DNA from: Echinicola pacifica DSM 19836
GTDB taxonomy: Bacteria; Bacteroidota; Bacteroidia; Cytophagales; Cyclobacteriaceae
DNA length: 64,000 bases
Reading direction: 5' to 3'
Assembly (NCBI RefSeq): GCF_000373245.1
Contig: NZ_KB890756.1
Span: 1-64,000, forward strand
Every line of letters begins with the position of its first letter. The first letter of the stretch is position 1. The notes beneath the pieces were generated by a model. The model ran no database searches and was not told where the DNA came from. It was given only the letters and a program-made list of their open reading frames with translations. The position numbers and the translations under genes are program-made. Positions 7,421 through 14,723 of the stretch are shown piece after piece.

Positions 7421-9469
7421 TTATTTAAAATTTTCATCATTCATTTCCACATTCAGTTCCAGGCTCTCCACTGTGGTATTGAGTGGCATTGGAATCATGG
7501 ACGTCTTCACCACCATGCTCATTGGATAGCGTATCCCTTGGCGCTCTTGGTAGTCATTATAATTGATATCGCCTGTTTTTTCATTTTCACTCTTTATCTT
7601 CAGGCCAGACTCCACACTGTAATAGTTCACCGTGGTCGCCCCAGTAGGATTATTCACGATCACCTTATAGGCATCCTGTCCATCCACATCCTTCACCCCA
7701 TCCAGTGTCAAGGTGTACATCAAGGACTCATAGTGAGCTTCGGGAAAGACAAACATATTCATTTTCACTTCTTCAAATTGCTCGTCGGTAAGCTCTTTTT
7801 CCTGGCCCATCCCTGAGATCTTTCCTTTATTATCGGCCAAGGTGGTGGTCGATACCACATTCCCTAACATCTCTACGGTCTGAGCATAGCGACTTTTTGC
7901 TTCATCATGGTAAGAAGTCATTTTGATTTTCTGACCTTGGATCTCCGCATTCATCACAACTTTTGCCGTCTTAATAGCTTCCACAGCCTCCTGACCTCCT
8001 ATGGCTGTCAGATAGTTTGAGATGACTTTTTCGGCCGTCATATCAGCATCCACCATCTCCATCTCACGAGCAGGATCACCCCAGATATCATATTCCTGAA
8101 CGGCCCCTATAGCTTCCAGCTTATCTTTGATCTCAGCGCCATTGCCCACCACAGTTATATACATATTATCCGGGTGAATATACTTCGACGCTGCGGCATT
8201 GATATCCTCTACCGAAAGTGCACTTAAACGCTGCAAATAGGTCTTATAGAAATCCTTTGGCAGACCATATCGCTCAATATTTATAGCAAAATTGGCTAAA
8301 GTCGATGGGCTCTCCAGCGATCGACCAAAACTACCACTCAAACTGGCTTTGGCAGATTCCAGCTCATGCGCTGTAACTCCTGAAGCCTTGATTTTTGCAA
8401 TCTCGCTTACTAATTCATTTACTGCTGAGTCGGTGACTTCTGTACGTACCGAGGCTTCTGCGGAGAAACTAGTCACATATCGATCAGTGCCAATGCTACT
8501 GTATGCGCCATAAGTGTATCCCTTGTCTTCCCGAAGATTCATAAATAGTCGTGAAGAAGATCCACCACCCAGGATATAATTCAATACACGGGCTTTTAGG
8601 TAGTCAGGATTATCAATGCTCATCTCCACCGGATAGGTGATATTGATCACCGACTGAACAGAGGATGACCGATCAACCAAGGCGACCTGACGTCCCTCTG
8701 GTGAGGCAGGAATTGGAACATCCTTTTGAGATACTTCACCCTTTTCCCATCCAGAAAAATGAGCTTTCACTACTTTCTCTGCTTCTTCTTTGGTAATATC
8801 GCCCACGATGGCCAGATAAGAGATATTAGGCTTAAAGTAAGTTTCATAATACTCTCTGATATCATTGACATTCACATTCTGCAAACTAGCTTCAGTTTCT
8901 ATTTCTCCATAGGGATGATCCGCTCCGAAATCCAGCTTAGCTGCCAATCGGCTACTTATGGCATCAGGATTATCCTTGCTTGTAGCTAGCGCAGTTAGCG
9001 ACTGCTTCTTTAGCTTGTCGAGCTCCTCCTCAGGGAAGACCGGGTTAAACATCACATCTGACATCAAGGTCAATATCTTTTCTTGGTGCTTCTTCAGCGA
9101 GGAGCCATACATGGAAGTAGAGCCCGCGCGCAAGGTAGCTCCAATGAAATCTACCTCTTCATCTAATTCTTCTTTGGTTCTATTGGTCGTCCCCGCCATC
9201 AGCATCTGACCAACGAAGCCGGTCATACCTGCTTTATCCTTTTCAAGTATTGGTTTTCTATCAATGACCAGAGAAAAAGTCACGCGTGGTAGCTTGTGAT
9301 TTTCCACTACAAAAACCTTAAGACCATTATCCAAGGTAAAGGTCGCTGGATCATCCAGCTCAATGGTCGGTGCCGGTCCAGGTTCAGGATAATTGCTCCT
9401 ATCCACCTGAGCCATACTCACAGCCGATATGGCCATGCAAAACATAAAATATATAAGTATCTTTTTCAT
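7421..9469 (-). CDS. M16 (insulinase) family inactive subunit fused to a LolA-like domain
   Basis: A 682-residue exported protein (signal peptide about 1-20). Residues 40-470 are an M16 peptidase in which the HxxEH zinc motif is replaced by GFVGQ (84-88), so it should be catalytically silent. It keeps the R/Y segment SSSRLFMNLREDKGYTYGAY that beta subunits supply to heterodimeric M16 enzymes. Residues 477-682 form an extra LolA-like domain homologous to the separate downstream protein. It lies 27 nt after the active M16 gene. I infer a periplasmic alpha-beta M16 protease in which the fused domain binds substrate or a hydrophobic ligand. Confidence 0.85.
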   Translation of the reverse strand: MKKILIYFMFCMAISAVSMAQVDRSNYPEPGPAPTIELDDPATFTLDNGLKVFVVENHKLPRVTFSLVIDRKPILEKDKAGMTGFVGQMLMAGTTNRTKEELDEEVDFIGATLRAGSTSMYGSSLKKHQEKILTLMSDVMFNPVFPEEELDKLKKQSLTALATSKDNPDAISSRLAAKLDFGADHPYGEIETEASLQNVNVNDIREYYETYFKPNISYLAIVGDITKEEAEKVVKAHFSGWEKGEVSQKDVPIPASPEGRQVALVDRSSSVQSVINITYPVEMSIDNPDYLKARVLNYILGGGSSSRLFMNLREDKGYTYGAYSSIGTDRYVTSFSAEASVRTEVTDSAVNELVSEIAKIKASGVTAHELESAKASLSGSFGRSLESPSTLANFAINIERYGLPKDFYKTYLQRLSALSVEDINAAASKYIHPDNMYITVVGNGAEIKDKLEAIGAVQEYDIWGDPAREMEMVDADMTAEKVISNYLTAIGGQEAVEAIKTAKVVMNAEIQGQKIKMTSYHDEAKSRYAQTVEMLGNVVSTTTLADNKGKISGMGQEKELTDEQFEEVKMNMFVFPEAHYESLMYTLTLDGVKDVDGQDAYKVIVNNPTGATTVNYYSVESGLKIKSENEKTGDINYNDYQERQGIRYPMSMVVKTSMIPMPLNTTVESLELNVEMNDENFK

Positions 9470-9496
9470 GAGTCTGTTCTTAATCAGGGTTCAAAA

Positions 9497-10828
9497 TTAC
9501 TGCTTCGATTCTGCAGGTTTAGGCAAATAATATAAAACAACTCTGCCATCAAGAGTTAAATACTTATTCGCAACCCTCTTCAAGTCATCACGGGTCACTT
9601 CTCTGTATTTTTCTAGCTCCATATTGATCTGATTGGTATTTCCATAAAAAACATAGGACTGAGCCAGGTTCCCTGCGATCCCATCCAAAGAGGAATTACC
9701 ACTCACCACATCATTTTCAATAATATTCTGAAGTTTCTGAAAATCCTCCTCAGAAACTCCCTCCTGCTGAACCTGTCTGATTAGTACATCAATTTCTTTT
9801 TCCAAGTCTTCGGCTTGTACGCCCATATTGGCGATTCCATACATGATGAAAATACCACCATCTTCCAAATCTAGAGGAATAGCTGCCACCGCCAACGCCT
9901 TCTGCTGCTTATCGACCAGCTCTTTGGTCATCAGGGAGGAGTTGCCACCAGTAAGGTAGGTACTCAACATATCCATGGCATAGGAATCCTTATCGGTTTT
10001 AGGAGGTAAATTATACGCTTGGATAACTGCTGGAATCTGGATATTATCATAGATCACATCTCTAATTTCCGCCGTCTTCTTAGGCTCCACTATACTTGGG
10101 CGATAGATTTCCTTCTGTCCTTTAGGAATATCAGCAAAATACTCCTTCACCCATTCCTCCGTTTGCTTATAATCTATATCTCCGGCTATCGTCAGTGTGG
10201 CGTTATTCGGTACATAAAACTCCTTATAGAAATCCATAAACTCCTGCAAAGAAGCCGCGTTTAGGTGATCGAGTGAGCCGATAGGGGCCCATTGGTATGG
10301 GTGCTCCGAATAAGCTCTTAAGAGGGTCTCAGGCAAAATCGTCCCGTACGGCTGATTGTCATAGCGCTGGCGCTTCTCTTCCTTCACCACTTCTCTTTGG
10401 GTATCCACGCCGATCTGATCAATCTTGGCATGCAGCATTCGTTCACTTTCCATATATAGAGCTATTTCCAACTTATTGGACGGAAGCGTCTCGTAATAAT
10501 AGGTGATATCATTGCTGGTATAGGCATTGAGCGTGCCTCCTTCAGATTGGATTTTCTTCATATATTCACCTCTGCCAATATTCTCACTTCCTTCAAATAA
10601 TAAATGCTCAAAGAAGTGGGCAAAGCCTGTTCTCTCCGGATCCTCATTCTTTGATCCTACATGATAGAGAACTGAGGTGACCACGATAGGCGTGGTATTG
10701 TCCTTATGCATGATCACATGCAGCCCGTTGTCTAGCGTAAACTCCTTGAATTCAATGGAGTTTTGGGCTATTGCTGGCACTGACAACATTCCAGCAAAGG
10801 CCAATGCCAAAAAACTAGATTTTTTCAT
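9497..10828 (-). CDS. M16 (insulinase) family zinc peptidase, active subunit
   Basis: A 443-residue exported protease (signal peptide about 1-21). HFFEH gives zinc ligands H71 and H75 and base E74; E151 in REVVKEEKRQR is the third ligand at the usual distance. The C-terminal M16 half lacks the R/Y pair, which is found in the neighbouring inactive subunit instead. This split is the hallmark of heterodimeric M16 enzymes. First gene of a three-gene operon; the best promoter match is at 11139-11172, which would give a leader of about 300 nt. Confidence 0.92.
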   Translation of the reverse strand: MKKSSFLALAFAGMLSVPAIAQNSIEFKEFTLDNGLHVIMHKDNTTPIVVTSVLYHVGSKNEDPERTGFAHFFEHLLFEGSENIGRGEYMKKIQSEGGTLNAYTSNDITYYYETLPSNKLEIALYMESERMLHAKIDQIGVDTQREVVKEEKRQRYDNQPYGTILPETLLRAYSEHPYQWAPIGSLDHLNAASLQEFMDFYKEFYVPNNATLTIAGDIDYKQTEEWVKEYFADIPKGQKEIYRPSIVEPKKTAEIRDVIYDNIQIPAVIQAYNLPPKTDKDSYAMDMLSTYLTGGNSSLMTKELVDKQQKALAVAAIPLDLEDGGIFIMYGIANMGVQAEDLEKEIDVLIRQVQQEGVSEEDFQKLQNIIENDVVSGNSSLDGIAGNLAQSYVFYGNTNQINMELEKYREVTRDDLKRVANKYLTLDGRVVLYYLPKPAESKQ

Positions 10829-11138
10829 ACTTGGGTTGTTTAATTTTTTAGGTGGGTCAATAGATAGTATAAACCCACTAAAAGAAATTTAGTTTTATAA
10901 TTATAATTCTTAATACCTATTGCCATTGCTTACAGGCCATGACTTCTGCTTAAGCTTGCTCCCAAAGATAAGGGAGGAAAGCCTATTTAATAATTAATAA
11001 AAATTGTAAGGTACCCTGCAAGGCTAGATTCTCTGCCAGGAAACCCTGCTTCTGGACGTACTATTTATCCATTGCCTTCTGAGCAATACCCTAGAAGAGA
11101 CTTCTATTCTTTACTTTTATTTATTGTGTTAAGTTCGC

Positions 11139-11172
11139 CAAAGATAAATGTATTTTTTCTTACCTAAACAAA
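11139..11172 (-). promoter_or_regulatory. Promoter upstream of the M16 operon
   Basis: On the minus strand TTTG (11169-11172), 22 nt, then TATCTTTG (11139-11146). Predicted start near 11132, about 300 nt before the M16 start codon. Either the operon has a long leader or a small RNA starts here. Confidence 0.6.
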
Positions 11173-11398
11173 CAAGTTTATTGAATGATAAATGATTGCA
11201 CTCAGAATTCCCTGTGGTATTTCAGATATTATTTACCAAAAACAAACATTAATATATAGGACAAGGCGGTAAATCCTTAGTATCGCTAGACTCGAAAACT
11301 ATAGAGAAATCATATGGAAGAGGGTCGGATATAAGATGTAAAGGAAATGAGAAGGATTTTGAAAGGGCTATTTTATATCCACTGGGTGGACAAAAAGA

Positions 11399-11425
11399 AA
11401 GGGATACACCACACATGTATCCCTT
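11399..11425. repeat. Perfect 10-bp inverted repeat (terminator-like on the minus strand)
   Basis: AAGGGATACA (11399-11408) and TGTATCCCTT (11416-11425) flank a 7-nt loop. On the minus strand the stem is followed by TTCTTTTTG, so it could end a minus-strand transcript, yet no annotated gene ends here. Confidence 0.5.
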
Positions 11426-11520
11426 CTGACGTTAATCAACACGAGAATAAAAAAATCACCAACATAGTAATGAAAAAATAAAATCTTGATCTAAATCAGT
11501 TAGGCATTTTAACAATATTG

Positions 11521-11652
11521 ATGCCAAAGCCTACTTTCGATTTACAAAGCTTTTCGTTCTATCAATTCCAATATGCAAATCGAATTATCAGTCCTTATTC
11601 GGGTACGCTAATGATACTTGCTGGTCTGCTATTTTATTATATGGTTGAATAA
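11521..11652 (+). other. Possible micro-ORF, 43 codons
   Basis: ATG to TAA frame beginning MPKPTFDLQSF and ending with one hydrophobic stretch, GTLMILAGLLFYYMVE, that could be a membrane helix. No homologue is recognised, no ribosome binding site is evident, and the surrounding sequence is AT-rich. It may be chance or a gene remnant. Confidence 0.2.
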
Positions 11653-12023
11653 CAATTGCAATGAACAATAAAAATTAAAATAAAACAAGTAAAAAAGAAA
11701 CAAACATCTCATTATCGTAAATAAACAACTCAAATAACGAGTGAGGTGGATTTACAATCATGACTGAGTAAAAAGAAAAACTCAGATCAGAGTATGAGCT
11801 GCTCAGCAGGTACAAAAATTGGGAAATTTAAAGCACGCCGAATACACTCTCACCAAGTGGTGGGACCATTCCCTAATTTCACTCTCTAAAAAATTATGAT
11901 CCATGGATCTAATTATAAAGCGGACAGAAAGAACCATAAAATCCTATATGCGATCGGGAAGCGCTATTACAGTAGATACGGATAGGGCTATAATCCTCAA
12001 AAATCAAGAAGAGTAAAACAACA

Positions 12024-12058
12024 AAAAGCCGTCCCCAATAAAGGAGACGGCTTTTTTT
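12024..12058. terminator. Terminator downstream of rpmA, bidirectional
   Basis: AAAAGCCGTC and GACGGCTTTT arms around a short loop, with a T7 run on the plus side and an A5 run on the other. It serves rplU-rpmA on the minus strand. The longer T run is on the plus strand, although no recognised plus-strand gene precedes it. Confidence 0.85.
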
Positions 12059-12082
12059 GTAATAACAAATATTGTTAAAATC

Positions 12083-12343
12083 TTATGCTTCTGCAGGAAC
12101 TACACTTACATAAGATCTACCATCATGTCTTTTTTTGAATTCCACGTTGCCATCAGCTACAGCGAACAAAGTATGGTCTTTACCAACTTTCACGTTAAGT
12201 CCAGCGTGATGTTTGGTTCCTCTTTGTCTTACGATGATGTTTCCAGAAATTACAGCTTCTCCACCGAATTTCTTCACACCAAGACGCTTACTATGGGATT
12301 CTCTACCGTTTTTAGAACTACCTACACCTTTCTTGTGAGCCAT
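12083..12343 (-). CDS. rpmA: 50S ribosomal protein L27
   Basis: An 86-residue L27, whose N-terminus reaches the peptidyl transferase centre. It begins [20 protein letters not shown], the family signature, with no N-terminal extension of the kind cleaved in Firmicutes. It follows rplU by 27 nt in the standard rplU-rpmA operon and is closed by the hairpin at 12024-12058. Confidence 0.97.
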   Translation of the reverse strand: MAHKKGVGSSKNGRESHSKRLGVKKFGGEAVISGNIIVRQRGTKHHAGLNVKVGKDHTLFAVADGNVEFKKRHDGRSYVSVVPAEA

Positions 12344-12370
12344 AATTGTAATGTTTTAGACTGTAAATAA

Positions 12371-12682
12371 TTACAGTGCGATGTTTTCAATAAGTAATTT
12401 AGTAAACTCTTGTCTGTGACCGTTTTTCTTTTTGTAACCTTTTCTTCTTTTCTTTTTGAAGACGATTACTTTGTCACCTTTTACGTGGCCAAGAATTTTT
12501 CCTGTCACCGTAGCACCTGATAATAATGGTGCTCCTACCGATATGGTACCGTTGTCATCTGCCAACAATACTTGATCGAACTCAACGGAAGCGTCAATAT
12601 CGCCTTGCAACTTAGGTGCATAAACGTACTGATCTTTAGTTACTTTGAACTGCTTTCCTGCTATGTTAACTATTGCGTACAT
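12371..12682 (-). CDS. rplU: 50S ribosomal protein L21
   Basis: A 103-residue L21, a 23S rRNA-binding protein of the large subunit. The start at 12682 (MYAIVNIAGKQFKV) is the conserved family start; a further ATG at 12700 would add MIKVLS and is less likely. The basic KKKRRKGYKKKNGHRQEFT segment near the C-terminus is typical. First gene of rplU-rpmA, with two promoter candidates upstream. Confidence 0.96.
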   Translation of the reverse strand: MYAIVNIAGKQFKVTKDQYVYAPKLQGDIDASVEFDQVLLADDNGTISVGAPLLSGATVTGKILGHVKGDKVIVFKKKRRKGYKKKNGHRQEFTKLLIENIAL

Positions 12683-12711
12683 ACTAAGAACTTTTATCAA
12701 ATTTTGAGGTG

Positions 12712-12719
12712 CAAATATA
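12712..12719 (-). promoter_or_regulatory. -7 element of the proximal rplU promoter
   Basis: TATATTTG on the minus strand, a perfect TAnnTTTG, with GTTT in place of TTTG 20 nt upstream. Predicted start near 12705, about 23 nt before the rplU ATG. Confidence 0.6.
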
Positions 12720-12808
12720 CGGAGCTTTTTTATAAGTAAAAACTTTCACTTATAAATATTAATGAAATTCATCAAATCACCCCCCATACCCGCTGATATA
12801 TTAGCCTG

Positions 12809-12816
12809 CAAAAGTA
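12809..12816 (-). promoter_or_regulatory. -7 element of a distal rplU promoter
   Basis: TACTTTTG on the minus strand with CTTG 20 nt upstream (3 of 4 to TTTG). A start near 12802 would give a leader of about 120 nt for rplU. Confidence 0.45.
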
Positions 12817-13352
12817 CGACACAGTTCCTTCATAAACAAGCATTTACCCCTAAACTCTACCTATATGCCTGCCTTTATCCATGACCCGCCCTACCCTTTG
12901 GTCTCTAAGGGCAGGGGGCTATTTCTTACTATATATATATGTGTACTCCATCTCTACCTATATAGAATAAACCCCAGATTACTGCCAGTTGCGGGTAGGC
13001 GGGTAACGATTCTAATCTCTGTCAGGCATTGCCTCTGCTGGTACAGGTCAGGTAAACCATAAGGCTTAAGGAAATAAATCGTTTTTCAGTCCTTCCGACT
13101 GTCTCAGACTGATAAGGCAAACCAAGATAAGCCATGGCCTAAGCTAACGCCGGAGAAGTGGGTAGCTTATGGCTAGATTCCACCAATAAGGAAAGAGCAG
13201 TTGCTAGAGCCTGAGGCATTTTGACACAATTAATAATATTTCAGATAATCCTTGGATTTGTTTAGAATTTGAAAATCAAACAGTTGATTGCTTTCCACTA
13301 TGATAATGAATTAAGTCATTGAATATCAGCCAATTTGATCCCTATACAAGTA
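12817..13352. other. Gene-free region with RNA-like secondary structure
   Basis: No convincing gene. The stretch at about 12860-13230 looks richer in G and C than its flanks and holds several inverted repeats. These are a GCCCTACCCTT/AAGGGCAGGGGGC pair near 12890-12925, TCAGTC/GACTGA at 13086-13112, and a 12-bp two-part stem at 13130-13174. It may encode a structured RNA or be decayed sequence; a 65-codon plus-strand frame here has no protein-like character. Confidence 0.4.
13130..13174. repeat. Inverted repeat forming a 12-bp bulged stem
   Basis: AGCCAT (13130-13135) pairs with ATGGCT (13169-13174), and AAGCTA (13141-13146) with TAGCTT (13163-13168). The two helices stack with a 5-nt bulge on one side only and a 16-nt loop. 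There is no T run, so it is not a terminator. Confidence 0.5.
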
Positions 13353-13367
13353 TTGACTATTGGTCAA
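13353..13367. promoter_or_regulatory. Palindromic site 1 upstream of nrdB
   Basis: TTGACTATTGGTCAA, a perfect 5-bp palindrome (TTGAC-N5-GTCAA), 343 bp before nrdB. A near-identical copy lies 156 bp downstream. The form suits a dimeric repressor or activator; the protein is unknown. Confidence 0.5.
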
Positions 13368-13508
13368 AAATCACTTGAATAAGGGTCGTGGGAAAATAAT
13401 TCAAGTTTTTTCACCCCCTCTCAGGAGGCCTATTATGGCTGTTTTAATAGAATATTAACTTTAATTTAACATAGGTTACCTATTGGTTTATAGATTATTA
13501 TGCGTAAT

Positions 13509-13523
13509 TTGACTATCGGTCAA
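13509..13523. promoter_or_regulatory. Palindromic site 2 upstream of nrdB
   Basis: TTGACTATCGGTCAA, identical to site 1 except one base in the spacer. It lies 51 bp upstream of the candidate -7 element at 13574-13581, a position suited to control of nrdBA. Confidence 0.55.
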
Positions 13524-13573
13524 TGAGCCAGGTAACTAAGGATTTGGGGTTTCATTTTTACAAAATTGTTGGT

Positions 13574-13581
13574 CATCTTTG
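13574..13581 (+). promoter_or_regulatory. Candidate -7 element of nrdBA
   Basis: CATCTTTG, 7 of 8 to TAnnTTTG; no TTTG at the right distance. A start near 13588 would give a leader of about 120 nt. That leader has a short GGTGAAACC hairpin (about 13603-13611), not matched to any riboswitch I know. Confidence 0.4.
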
Positions 13582-13709
13582 TTGTACGGCTCTGAAAAAA
13601 AGTGGTGAAACCATCAAGGAAATAACCTAGTCACAAAGTTACAAGAAAGTGATTAAGGGCCTAAAAATTGATAATAAGTAATAGTTAAATAAAAAACTTA
13701 AACGACATA

Positions 13710-14693
13710 ATGCAAAAACCGGAACCTATATTAGAACAAGGAGATAATAGCAGATTTGTTTTATTTCCGATTCAGCACGATGACATTTGGGAATATTATA
13801 AGAAGGCAGAGGCGAGTTTTTGGACAGCAGAGGAGATTGACCTGGGTCAGGATCTCAAGGACTGGAAGAACCTTACCAATGATGAGAGGCACTTCATATC
13901 ACATGTATTGGCGTTTTTTGCGGCAAGTGATGGGATTGTAAACGAAAACCTCGCCGAACACTTCGTAGCTGAGGTTCAATATACCGAGGCCAAATTCTTT
14001 TATGGCTTCCAGATTGCGATGGAAAACATCCATTCCGAAACCTACAGTCTCCTAATTGACACTTATATCAAGGACTCCAAGGAGCGTGACACTTTATTCA
14101 ATGCCATCGAGCATTTGGATTGTGTAAAGAAGAAGGCAGATTGGGCATTACGTTGGATAGATGAAGGAAACTTCCAAGAGAGACTTATAGCATTTGCAGC
14201 AGTAGAGGGAATTTTCTTTTCCGGTTCATTCTGTTCTATATTCTGGCTAAAGAAGCGAGGCCTAATGCCAGGTCTTACTTTCTCCAATGAGTTAATCTCC
14301 CGTGACGAAGGCTTACACTGTGACTTTGCATGTCACCTTTACACTAGGCACGTGGCCAACACATTACCAAAAGAAACAGTATCGATGATTATTCAGGATG
14401 CTGTAAATATTGAAAAAGAATTTGTTACAGACGCATTGCCTGTAAGGTTGATCGGCATGAATGCTGATTTAATGTGTCAATATATAGAATTTGTAGCCGA
14501 CAGGCTATTACTAGAATTAGGCTGTGAGAAGGTATGGAACAGTACTAATCCGTTTGATTTTATGGACATGATCTCTCTACAGGGCAAAACCAACTTCTTC
14601 GAAAAGCGTGTTGGCGACTATCAAAAAGCTGGGGTCATGAAGGGCAAAGATGCCTCAGATTCATCGAAGTTCTCTGTTGAAGAGGACTTTTAA
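13710..14693 (+). CDS. nrdB: Class Ia ribonucleoside-diphosphate reductase, beta subunit
   Basis: A 327-residue R2 subunit that houses the diiron-tyrosyl radical cofactor. Expected ligands are all present: D74 (ASDGIV), E105 and H108 (ENIHSE), E166 (VEGIFF), E200 and H203 (RDEGLH), with radical tyrosine Y112. The sequence is strikingly like eukaryotic R2, for example in the segments around [20 protein letters not shown] and [20 protein letters not shown], as known for several Bacteroidota NrdB. It is followed 30 nt later by nrdA. Confidence 0.97.
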   Translation: MQKPEPILEQGDNSRFVLFPIQHDDIWEYYKKAEASFWTAEEIDLGQDLKDWKNLTNDERHFISHVLAFFAASDGIVNENLAEHFVAEVQYTEAKFFYGFQIAMENIHSETYSLLIDTYIKDSKERDTLFNAIEHLDCVKKKADWALRWIDEGNFQERLIAFAAVEGIFFSGSFCSIFWLKKRGLMPGLTFSNELISRDEGLHCDFACHLYTRHVANTLPKETVSMIIQDAVNIEKEFVTDALPVRLIGMNADLMCQYIEFVADRLLLELGCEKVWNSTNPFDFMDMISLQGKTNFFEKRVGDYQKAGVMKGKDASDSSKFSVEEDF

Positions 14694-14723
14694 CTATTCA
14701 TCACCACCAAAATCCAAGTTAGC

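Larger units (their letters stand above)
10829..12082. other. Long gene-poor region between the M16 operon and rpmA
   Basis: 1.25 kb without a recognisable gene. It contains a minus-strand promoter at 11139-11172, a perfect 10-bp inverted repeat at 11399-11425 and a strong terminator at 12024-12058. There are also three plus-strand micro reading frames: 43 codons at 11521-11652 with one hydrophobic stretch, 31 codons at 11794-11889, and 29 codons rich in Lys, Arg and Tyr at 11896-11985. None matches a family I know, and the micro frames may be chance. Confidence 0.5.

Noticed and set aside
11896-11985. 29-codon basic peptide frame as a confident gene
   Set aside because: Too short to judge from sequence, with no homologue recognised; kept only as part of a low-confidence finding.
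12865-13062. 65-codon plus-strand reading frame
   Set aside because: Residue composition looks random, with no family resemblance and no start signals; the segment looks more like structured or decayed non-coding DNA.
13586-13709. Possible riboswitch in the nrdB leader
   Set aside because: A short GGTGAAACC hairpin is present, but no cobalamin box or other riboswitch signature was found, and class Ia reductase needs no cobalamin.
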